Assembly (NCBI GenBank): GCA_905182425.1
Contig: CAJJBP010000001.1
Span: forward strand, 79,897-143,896
DNA length: 64,000 nt
Direction: 5' to 3'
From: an uncultured Planktomarina sp.
Lineage (GTDB): Bacteria; Pseudomonadota; Alphaproteobacteria; Rhodobacterales; Rhodobacteraceae
In this document: one piece after another, positions 54,415 through 62,930 of the stretch
How the letters are laid out: every line of letters begins with the position of its first letter
How positions within the stretch are numbered: the first letter of the stretch is position 1
Made by a program: the position numbers and the translations under genes
Notes under the pieces: generated by a model
What the model was told of the DNA's origin: nothing
Databases searched by the model: none
The model's input: the letters and a program-made list of their open reading frames with translations, nothing else

Positions 54415-54741
54415 CCTGAAATATGCGAAAAGTCAGGTAAATGCCGTTAAAACAAAAAAATATCTGACTACAATCATGCAAAAGGTGGATCTAAAAACGT
54501 TTGTAAATAATATTGGCAGTGATCAGCAGTCTCAAAACGGTTCCGTCAGACAATGGAGAACAAGCATCAGATTGCATTCACAATCTAATCTGTATGCTCA
54601 AAAATTTACGACAGTCGGCAAGAGCGGCGGCACGGTTTAGGTTGAAATTTGTGCGTGAATAGAGTTGAACCGCACAACAGTCGCTCCAAAGATAAGGACA
54701 TGCATAGCGGCAATCCCATCTAGATTTGATAGTTTGCAAGA

Positions 54742-55095
54742 TCAGCGTGCCGCGATAAGCCCAATTTCGACAGTGAACTGAGATGCCGCGAGGCGTGGCG
54801 ATTCGACTGCAGCACGACAAGGAGCCGAACCACCCTTGGACCATTGGTCCCAAACAATATTCATTTCTTCGAAATCGTCCATGCTGCACAGCCAAATTGT
54901 GGCAGTAAGTACTTTTGACTTATCGGTTCCAGCCTCAGTAAGAAGTCTGTCAATTTGATCTAATATGGCCTTAGTCTGTACCGTGACGCTGGTACCAGGG
55001 GCCTTCAAGGCTACCTGCCCCGCCAAGTAAATAGTATCCTTGTGGATAACTATCTGGCTCATACGGTCAGTTGTGTGAAAGCGTTCAATTGTCAT
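54742..55095 (-). CDS. RidA family protein
   Basis: IVHKDTIYLAGQVALKAPGTSVTVQTKAILDQIDRLLTEAGTDKSKVLTATIWLCSMDDF; start at MTIERF (55095). Confidence 0.9.
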   Translation of the reverse strand: MTIERFHTTDRMSQIVIHKDTIYLAGQVALKAPGTSVTVQTKAILDQIDRLLTEAGTDKSKVLTATIWLCSMDDFEEMNIVWDQWSKGGSAPCRAAVESPRLAASQFTVEIGLIAAR

Positions 55096-55791
55096 CTTGG
55101 TTTCCAATTTAATGTGGTTTCTTGTTCTTAACATACCGCGCGCAAAGCAAAAATGTATACACATTTTGACCCTCCGCTAGTAAATTGAGCCGACCAATGC
55201 TGTCAAACTAAAGAGAGCCCCATCCAATCTTTGTTACAGCCTAAATCTGAGGGCTCAATAATTGGCGACACTAGGCAATGGCAGCGGCATAGTTCAGCTT
55301 GAAATTGCTGCGCTTTGATATAGTTTTAATTGCATTACTGCTGCTATTTCGCGAGCAGTCTGCCGGAACCAGAATGAAGCCGAATTGATTTACATCACTA
55401 AGTTTTCTGAATGGTATTGTGCCGCAATCTTAGGTCTCAGCACAATACTCTTTGAGCTAGAGCCAAAACAAATCAATATCTACGAACGGAACCCTTCGGG
55501 CACCAGGGTTAACACGTAGCCACACGACGCCAGTCCCTCACACGTCTGAACATGATCTCGACCCTAGCGCTTAAAGTCGCTGCAATATGCTGGATATTTG
55601 CCATTGGTTCCGTGGGCATATAAGTATGGGGTCTTCAACCGATGGAGGTTTAATGAGGGTTTTGACTTAAAGAGCCTACAGAGCACCATAGGAATTAGTA
55701 ATACCGCATAATGCTGGACAGAAGTACCGGTGACCAGCTACCGTAAGATCTCATGATATAAACATACATAATAGCAAGAGGAACTATTCTG

Positions 55792-55872
55792 ATGGAAAAA
55801 GGATCAATAGTATTGCTATTTCTAGCGGCTGTATGGGTATTAGGAGCCTGTATACACTTTGCCATATGGTAG
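55792..55872 (+). CDS. putative 26-aa single-TM microprotein MEKGSIVLLFLAAVWVLGACIHFAIW
   Basis: AAGAGGA Shine-Dalgarno-like sequence upstream, hydrophobic segment, terminator shortly downstream. Confidence 0.35.
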   Translation: MEKGSIVLLFLAAVWVLGACIHFAIW

Positions 55873-55915
55873 CGTTTCCATCGCACCTACCCTACCTACA
55901 AACGTGCTTGATTAA

Positions 55916-55939
55916 GGCCCCTTTGTGGTGGGGCTTTTT
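55916..55939 (+). terminator. rho-independent terminator
   Basis: GCCCC-N8-GGGGC followed by TTTTT. Confidence 0.65.
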
Positions 55940-56151
55940 ATGGTGAAGTTATTGAAGGCTCCCATATTACAGAAGCATCTGTGTTTAAGTACAAGCATAA
56001 CTAAGGATGCCATGCCAGTGGCCCCTGCCAGTGCCTAGTGAAATGTTCTATAACTTCAAAGAGAAGTGGCCAGCTAGTGCAACTCTAAGATTACAAAAAA
56101 CCAAGAAAGCTACAGCAGGGTAAAGTTGATTGAGGAGCTCACTTTTGTTAA

Positions 56152-56212
56152 TAGTGCCTAGGGGGGGACTCGAACCTTCACGTCCATACAGAATCTAGGA
56201 GCTGAATCCTAA
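56152..56212 (-). tRNA. tRNA-Leu 3'-half relic (non-functional)
   Basis: Aligns ungapped to the 3' half of tRNA-Leu(CAG) at 43579..43664 including GGTTCGAGTCC and TATGGACGTG; 5' half absent. Confidence 0.7.
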
Positions 56213-56419
56213 TTTTATTCAGGCTTACTTACAAACACTTACATTAATTACTGCGTATATACGCATATGGCTGACACTGCCTGTCAATCCATGACCTATT
56301 CTCGATATGTGCCAAAGTGGACCAAATGTTTACCAAGGTTTTAACGACAGATATCAATGACAAGCTGCTGTTTTGGTCAAGCGTAACTGAATAGAACACG
56401 GCAAATATTGATACAATAT

Positions 56420-56465
56420 GGTTTACATTTAGGGGTGCTGCATTGGGCACACCTAAATGTAAACC
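56420..56465. repeat. long inverted repeat
   Basis: GGTTTACATTTAGG / CCTAAATGTAAACC perfect 14-bp arms with additional internal GTGC/GCAC pairing. Confidence 0.85.
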
Positions 56466-56506
56466 GAATATGTACATGGGCTTTGCCAGTGGGCTGCCTA
56501 AGTGTT

Positions 56507-57457
56507 TTACGGCGAGTGGGTTGATTTCAGCATGCTATCTCGTTTGGGCTGACTTTGAGCCATAATCACACCAACGGCTAGAATACAGGCGCCACTAGCT
56601 TGTAGCCAGCTCCAACCATATCCCAAGATCAACATAATCAACATTACATAAAATGGTGCTGCATTAAGATGAAAAGATGCTACGCTAATCCCAACCTTAC
56701 CAACCCCAAGGATCCACATCCATTGGGAAAGCCCCAGTGCACACCAGGCATAAATCAAAAGTAAAATAAAATCATTTTCTGTTGGCGTAGGAACGATCGT
56801 GCCCGGCATTTTGAAAATGAGCGCACCAAAGAACACAAACGCGCAGAAACCAGTCATGCCTAGAGTTGTAACGGTGGTCCTAGCAAGAGGTGTCAATTCC
56901 GGAAATTCCTTGACCGTTGCTCGTGAACCCCAAGCAAAAAGTGAGGAGGCACATAAACCAATCAAAAAACCTAATCCTAATTGAAAATCGCCAAACTGAG
57001 AACCAAAGGCAATCAAGCCACCTAGTATGACAAGAGCTACGCCAGCTAGAAAAGTAAAAGTAAGTTGTTTGCCGTCAAAGGCCACTTCGAGCGCAACTGC
57101 ACATATTGGCATGGTGGCAGCAGCGAGAGCCGCGGTTACTGCATTTGTCATTGATTGCGCAAGCAGCAGGAGCATTGAACCAATGCCAAAGCCAAAAAAC
57201 CCAATCCAAAACCCCTTTATCCAAGGCAGTTGACGCAGTGCTCTGACGCCCGGCTTAAAGGCCATCAGTCCAACTAAAAAAAGTAATCCTAGTAAATTTC
57301 TCAAGGTGATAAGGGAAAAGACGCCCCACGTTTCCAAAAGGCTATTTGCTGCTGGAAAGCCAAAAGAAAACAACCCTACCGCCATCATACAACTCAGGTT
57401 GCCAGAGGCCACAGAGCTCTGTGTTTTTAATTTATTCCGCATTAAAGAGTAGGTCAC
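56507..57457 (-). CDS. DMT superfamily (EamA) transporter
   Basis: 316-aa, 10-TM EamA-type ORF. Confidence 0.87.
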   Translation of the reverse strand: MTYSLMRNKLKTQSSVASGNLSCMMAVGLFSFGFPAANSLLETWGVFSLITLRNLLGLLFLVGLMAFKPGVRALRQLPWIKGFWIGFFGFGIGSMLLLLAQSMTNAVTAALAAATMPICAVALEVAFDGKQLTFTFLAGVALVILGGLIAFGSQFGDFQLGLGFLIGLCASSLFAWGSRATVKEFPELTPLARTTVTTLGMTGFCAFVFFGALIFKMPGTIVPTPTENDFILLLIYAWCALGLSQWMWILGVGKVGISVASFHLNAAPFYVMLIMLILGYGWSWLQASGACILAVGVIMAQSQPKRDSMLKSTHSP

Positions 57458-57755
57458 TATTAAATATCAATTCGCCGTTCTTTGCAGGTTAAAGTACTTT
57501 GAAAAGCTAATTACGCGCCAGAAACCGACATTACCGTCGCGTTTGTACACGGTGAAACGGCGCACAAGTTTTATTTATACATCGAGAGCCTTGGAGTTGG
57601 GCCAGATGTACTGGATCCAGTTATTTTTAGCTATGTCTGTAGATTGCTCAAGTATGCATTGAACATTTATTTTTTAAAACAAAACCAACTGTTGCTCCTT
57701 GCTTTGTGTACTATGTAGGCTCTTTAGTATTGGTACTTTTGATAAAGGCGATTCC

Positions 57756-59009
57756 ATGCGCTTCTCCGCATTAAAAATTCTCACTGAAGGCTTGACCGGT
57801 AATCGCGGTTGGGGGGCACATTGGCGAGATCCTGAACCGGCGGACGGCTATGACATTATCATCATCGGGGGCGGTGGTCACGGGCTGTCAACGGCCTATT
57901 ATTTGGCCAAGGAACACGGGCTCAAGAAAATTGCTGTGCTCGAAAAAGGCTATATCGGCAGCGGTAATATTGGGCGCAATACCACCATTGTAAGGGCCAA
58001 TTATTTTTTGCCAGGCAATTCAGAGTTTTACTCGCATTCCCTTAAGCTTTGGGAAGGTCTGGAGACGGATCTAAATTATAATGTCATGCATTCCCAGCGG
58101 GGACAAATCGGACTGTTTCATAGTGATGGGCAACGCGATGCCGCAATCCGAAGAGCCAATTCCATCCGTAATCAAGGGGACGATGCTGAGTTGTTGGGCG
58201 TGGATCAGCTACGCAAAATGGTGCCCTATTTGGACTATGATCAAGGTCGCTTCCCGATTTATGGTGGCCTGTTGCAGCGCCGGGCCGGAACTGCGCGTCA
58301 CGATGCGGTGGCTTGGGGCTACGCCCGCGGCGCTGATCAGCGTGGAGTGGATTTAATCCAAAACTGCGAAGTAACTGGGATCGAAATCAAAGCTGGAGTA
58401 GTGCAGGGCGTGCAAACCTCTCGCGGGGCCATTCGGGCCAAAAAAGTCGGAATTGTGGTAGCTGGGCGCAGCAGCCAAGTCGCCGCGATGGCTGGCATGC
58501 GCTTGCCGATTGAAAGCCATGTGTTGCAGGCTTTTGTTACCGAGGGCCTTAAACCGTGCATCGATCATGTGATAAGTTTCGGCATGGGCCATTTCTATAT
58601 AAGCCAATCGGACAAGGGCGGTTTGGTGTTTGGCGGCGATTTGGACATGTATGCGAGCTATGCGGCTAGGGGTAATTTGCCGATGGTCGAACATGTTGCC
58701 GAAGCGGGGATGACCTTGATGCCAATGATTGGCAAGGCCCGGATGCTACGCAGTTGGGGGGGGATTATGGATATGACTCCAGATGGCTCGCCCATCATCG
58801 ATAAGACTCATATTGAAGGCTTATACTTAAATGCGGGCTGGTGTTACGGCGGCTTTAAGGCGGTGCCGGCCTCTGGGAACTGCTTTGCCCATTTAATGGC
58901 CACTGGCGCTGCGCATTCGGCGGCGCAGGGCTTCCGACTTGATCGCTTTCGAACTGGCCGCGGTCTGATGGATGAAGAGGGTACCGGCGCCCAACACAAT
59001 CTGCATTAG
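57756..59009 (+). CDS. soxB: sarcosine oxidase subunit beta
   Basis: DIIIIGGGGHGLSTAYYLAKEHGLKKIAVLEKGYIGSGNIGRNTTIVRANY; start 57756 within longer ORF. Confidence 0.95.
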   Translation: MRFSALKILTEGLTGNRGWGAHWRDPEPADGYDIIIIGGGGHGLSTAYYLAKEHGLKKIAVLEKGYIGSGNIGRNTTIVRANYFLPGNSEFYSHSLKLWEGLETDLNYNVMHSQRGQIGLFHSDGQRDAAIRRANSIRNQGDDAELLGVDQLRKMVPYLDYDQGRFPIYGGLLQRRAGTARHDAVAWGYARGADQRGVDLIQNCEVTGIEIKAGVVQGVQTSRGAIRAKKVGIVVAGRSSQVAAMAGMRLPIESHVLQAFVTEGLKPCIDHVISFGMGHFYISQSDKGGLVFGGDLDMYASYAARGNLPMVEHVAEAGMTLMPMIGKARMLRSWGGIMDMTPDGSPIIDKTHIEGLYLNAGWCYGGFKAVPASGNCFAHLMATGAAHSAAQGFRLDRFRTGRGLMDEEGTGAQHNLH

Positions 59010-59070
59010 AGGGTAAGATGGCTTTCTCTCACCCAAAATTTGAACCTGCAAGACATGAGGATTTGATCAT

Positions 59071-59334
59071 ATGCGGATAGAGTGCCCCCTCTGCGGCTCG
59101 CGCGATCGGCGCGAGTTTTACTATGCTGGCCATGCCAGTGCATTGGAGCGTCCAGATCCAGCCGCTTCAGCTGAAATTTGGGATAACTATCTACATATCC
59201 GAGAAAATCTGGCGGGGGTTACTAACGATTTATGGCATCATGAGACCGGCTGCGGTGCTTGGCTAGTGGTCACGCGTGATACGGTTTCTCATGCAGTGCT
59301 TTTGGCGCGCTTGGCAAAGAGAGACAAGAAATGA
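59071..59334 (+). CDS. soxD: sarcosine oxidase subunit delta
   Basis: 87 aa; MRIECPLCGSRDRREFYYAG. Confidence 0.95.
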   Translation: MRIECPLCGSRDRREFYYAGHASALERPDPAASAEIWDNYLHIRENLAGVTNDLWHHETGCGAWLVVTRDTVSHAVLLARLAKRDKK

Positions 59335-62264
59335 GAATAGCTGGTAAAGGATTGATCGACCGAGACAGTGTTTTGAATTTCACGTTCAACAACAAGCTCT
59401 ATCAAGGGTTCGAGGGAGATACGCTGGCCAGCGCACTTTTAGCCAATGATCAAATGCTGATCGGAAGGTCGTTCAAATATCACCGCCCACGTGGCATCAT
59501 GACTGCAGGATCTGAAGAGCCGAATGGTCTCGTCACAGTGCAGCGCGGTAGGACGCAGGAGCCCAATACACGCGCCACAGTCCAGCAGCTTTATGAAGGT
59601 TTGGTGGCGCGGCCACAAAATGCGTGGCCTTCGCTTAAGTATGACTTTTTGGGAATCAATGACTTGCTGTCACCGTTCCTTGCAGCGGGATTCTATTATA
59701 AAACGTTTATGTGGCCAAAGGCATTTTGGGAGCGGGTCTACGAGCCCATTATTCGGCGTGCAGCCGGTCTTGGTGAGCTCGCTGAGGCCTATGATCATGA
59801 CCTTTATGAAAAGGCCTTTGCGCATTGTGATGTCCTGGTTATCGGGGCGGGTCCGTCAGGTTTGATGGCTGCTATCACCGCGGCGCGGGCGGGGTTGGAC
59901 GTTATTTTAGCAGACGAAAGTAACCGTCTTGGCGGCAGGTTGTTGTCGGAAGTTGAAGAGGTTGATGGCGTCACTGGACGCATCTGGGCCGATGCTATTT
60001 TGGTGGAGCTAGCTAGACTTTCAAATGTCCGTATTATGACGAACACGACCGTGACCGGCGCCTATGATCAAGGTACTTACGGCGCATTGGAGCGTGTCGC
60101 TCATCATATGCACCTGTCACCTGAAGGGCTTCCCTTGGAAACTTTTTGGCGCATTGCTGCGAGAAAGGCTGTTTTATGTGCTGGGGCCCTTGAGCGGCAA
60201 ATTGCCTTTCCAAACAATGATCGCCCAGGGATCATGACCGCAAGCGCTATGCGAACTTACCTCAATCGCTATGGCGTCAGTCCGGGTCAGAAAATTGCCA
60301 TATTTGGCAATAACTCAGATGCACATCGCACCGCACGCGATTTCGTGGAAGCTGGTGTGGAGGTGGTTGCGATGATCGATTGTCGCCAAGAAGTTTTAGC
60401 AATTGGAAATTACACTGTTTATGCAGGCGCTGAGGTGGTTGGAACGTCAGGCCGTTTGGGTCTTAAGGCTGTCACAATTCGCCACAACGGTGCACTCAAG
60501 ACCATTGAATGTGACGCATTGGGTGTATCAGGGGGCTGGAACCCTTCGGTGCATTTGACTTGCCACATGAACGGCCGACCTGTGTGGAACAAAGATATAG
60601 CCAGCTTTGTGCCCCAAGACGGAGCGGTTCCGGGGCTGAGCGTGGCTGGAGCTGCCGCTGGAGAAATGAGCACTACAGGAGCATTGGCGCAGGGTTATGC
60701 GATGGCGCAAGCAATCGCGCGAGATCTTGGTAAGCGCCCCAAATCTTTTGATCTACCCTTAGCCTCGGAAGGGCCCTATGAGATTACACCTTTTTGGGAT
60801 GTTGACGGCAAGGGTCGGGCTTGGTTGGATTTCCAGAACGACGTCACCACCAAGGACATCAAGCAGGCAGCACAAGAGAATTTCCGATCTGTAGAGCATA
60901 TGAAGCGCTACACAACCCAAGGCATGGCGACGGATCAGGGCAAGAACTCCAACGTAAATGCGCTGGCAGTTTTAGCTGATGCGACCGGCCGGGGTATCCC
61001 AGAAACGGGAACCACAACCTTCCGCCCGCCCTATATCCCTGTGGCGATGGCTGCGCTTGGCGCAGGGGGCCATGCAAAAGGTTTTGCACCTGAGCGCTTT
61101 TTAACAAGTGATGCTGCAACACAAGAGCTTAAGGCTCCGATGATAGAGGCGGGGCTTTGGTACAGGCCAAGCTATTTCCCTCAGCTAGGCGAAACGCATT
61201 GGCGGCAATCGTGCGATCGGGAAGCTAAGATGGTGCGCAAGACGGTTGGTATTTGCGATGTGTCAACGCTGGGTAAGATCGATATTCAAGGGCCAGATGC
61301 TGCGGAGTTCTTAGACTTTCTTTACATAAATTCCGTCGCTTCTTTGAAAGTGGGCAAGGTTCGCTACGGGTTGATGCTGCGTGAAGACGGCCATGTCATG
61401 GATGATGGCACCTGCGCGCGGCTTGGCGAACATTATTATTTGATAACCACAACAACCGCTGCCGCGGGGCAAGTTATGCGGCATATGGATTTTGTCCATC
61501 AAGCATTACGCTCCGATTTGGATGTAAGCTTCACCTCAGTAACTGAGCATTGGGCACAATTTGCGGTAGCAGGCCCGGCGGCTCGCGATCTGCTTAACGG
61601 AATTTTAACACATACAATAACAGACAAGACGTTTCCCTTCATGGGCTGTGGAGCTGTGCAAGTTGGCGGTGTAGATGGCCGGTTGTTCCGCATTTCTTTT
61701 TCTGGGGAACATGCCTATGAATTGGCTGTGCCCGCCGGTTATGGTGACAGTCTGTTTCGCCTGCTTCTAGATCAAGCGGCAGGTATGGGTGGCGGTCCTT
61801 ATGGTATGGAGGCATTGAATGTTTTGCGCATAGAGAAAGGTTTTATCACCCATGCTGAAATAGATGGCCGTACCACGGCCTTTGACATTGGTATGGCGCA
61901 GATGATCTCAGATAAGAAAGATTGCATTGGTAAAACCATGGCTGCGCGACCGGGTTTAATCGGACCAGAGCGTGATCAATTGGTGGGGTTGAAGCCGGTG
62001 GATGCCATAAAAAAAATTATCCCTGGTGCGCATCTGTTTGAAACCGGTGCAGAGCCGATACGGCAGAATGATCAGGGCTATGTGACTTCAATGTGTTACT
62101 CGCCGACAATCAAAAGTTTTATAGCGCAAGCATTTTTGCGCGATGGTCGTAACCGAATTGGCCAGACTATAAAAATGGTCGAGCATTTGAGTGGTGTTTC
62201 AACGCTTTGCGAGGTTTGTGATCCCGTTTTCTTCGATCCAGAGGGGGGACGTCTTCGTGGTTGA
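59331..62264 (+). CDS. soxA: sarcosine oxidase subunit alpha
   Basis: 977 aa; FNNKLYQGFEGDTLASALLAND, GRSFKYHRPRGIMTAGSEEPNGLV, C-terminal GcvT-like domain. Confidence 0.96.
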   Translation: MRIAGKGLIDRDSVLNFTFNNKLYQGFEGDTLASALLANDQMLIGRSFKYHRPRGIMTAGSEEPNGLVTVQRGRTQEPNTRATVQQLYEGLVARPQNAWPSLKYDFLGINDLLSPFLAAGFYYKTFMWPKAFWERVYEPIIRRAAGLGELAEAYDHDLYEKAFAHCDVLVIGAGPSGLMAAITAARAGLDVILADESNRLGGRLLSEVEEVDGVTGRIWADAILVELARLSNVRIMTNTTVTGAYDQGTYGALERVAHHMHLSPEGLPLETFWRIAARKAVLCAGALERQIAFPNNDRPGIMTASAMRTYLNRYGVSPGQKIAIFGNNSDAHRTARDFVEAGVEVVAMIDCRQEVLAIGNYTVYAGAEVVGTSGRLGLKAVTIRHNGALKTIECDALGVSGGWNPSVHLTCHMNGRPVWNKDIASFVPQDGAVPGLSVAGAAAGEMSTTGALAQGYAMAQAIARDLGKRPKSFDLPLASEGPYEITPFWDVDGKGRAWLDFQNDVTTKDIKQAAQENFRSVEHMKRYTTQGMATDQGKNSNVNALAVLADATGRGIPETGTTTFRPPYIPVAMAALGAGGHAKGFAPERFLTSDAATQELKAPMIEAGLWYRPSYFPQLGETHWRQSCDREAKMVRKTVGICDVSTLGKIDIQGPDAAEFLDFLYINSVASLKVGKVRYGLMLREDGHVMDDGTCARLGEHYYLITTTTAAAGQVMRHMDFVHQALRSDLDVSFTSVTEHWAQFAVAGPAARDLLNGILTHTITDKTFPFMGCGAVQVGGVDGRLFRISFSGEHAYELAVPAGYGDSLFRLLLDQAAGMGGGPYGMEALNVLRIEKGFITHAEIDGRTTAFDIGMAQMISDKKDCIGKTMAARPGLIGPERDQLVGLKPVDAIKKIIPGAHLFETGAEPIRQNDQGYVTSMCYSPTIKSFIAQAFLRDGRNRIGQTIKMVEHLSGVSTLCEVCDPVFFDPEGGRLRG

Positions 62265-62808
62265 ACTATCCTTTTTATCAGCGACTGGTAACAAATTGCC
62301 CATTAAGATCGGCAATGTCTCTGCAACTGAAGTTAACGCTACGCTACACTTGGTTGCCCCCTTCCACGGTAAATCAACACAGGCGGCTACCGTTGTGAAA
62401 AGAGAAATGGGGCTGGACTGGCCCGGAGTTCATGAATTGAAACACCGAGGGAAATCTTATGTCTTGTGGTTTGATCATAGCCATATCGCGGTTATGGGCG
62501 AAGCTCCGTTGGCTAAACTTGCTCGGGTAGCAGCGGTCACGGATGTGAGCGACGGTTGGTGTATTGTCGACGTTTATGGAAGCGATGTTCGTGATGTATT
62601 GGCGCGGCTTACGCCGCTCGACATACGGGAGCAACATTTCAAAGCTGGCATGACCCAACGCAGTATGATCATGCATATGCAAGCGAGCATTTCTTGCTTG
62701 GAAAAGTCGCAGTTTCGCTTGATGGTTTTTCGGTCGATGGCCCGCACATTACTACATGATCTGACCACAGCGATGGAATCAGTGGCAGCGCGGGCTCAGA
62801 AAGTTTAG
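62257..62808 (+). CDS. soxG: sarcosine oxidase subunit gamma
   Basis: FRLMVFRSMARTLLHDLTTAMESVAAR; GTG start overlapping the soxA stop. Confidence 0.88.
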   Translation: MVELSFLSATGNKLPIKIGNVSATEVNATLHLVAPFHGKSTQAATVVKREMGLDWPGVHELKHRGKSYVLWFDHSHIAVMGEAPLAKLARVAAVTDVSDGWCIVDVYGSDVRDVLARLTPLDIREQHFKAGMTQRSMIMHMQASISCLEKSQFRLMVFRSMARTLLHDLTTAMESVAARAQKV

Positions 62809-62930
62809 AAAAAGGTGCGCCCAGACAACCCCATTTAGGCACCGAACGACTAACTTCTAGCTGAGCTATTCCTTATTTGAATTGAACTTCTGTTTTGCCG
62901 CAACCTTGTGTGATGGCACGCCAGAAACTG

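Noticed and set aside
55700-55720. GTAATACCGCATAAT resembling a 16S rRNA segment
   Set aside because: Only a short match with no flanking rRNA similarity; probably coincidence.
43579-56212. tRNA-Leu(43579) and the tRNA relic (56152) as the attL/attR pair of one 12.5-kb island
   Set aside because: They lie on opposite strands and the interval contains the core pst/pho regulon, so they cannot be a simple direct-repeat att pair.
62191-62256. N-terminal extension of soxG ORF starting at 62191
   Set aside because: It overlaps soxA in another frame and does not look like soxG; the GTG at 62257 fits better.
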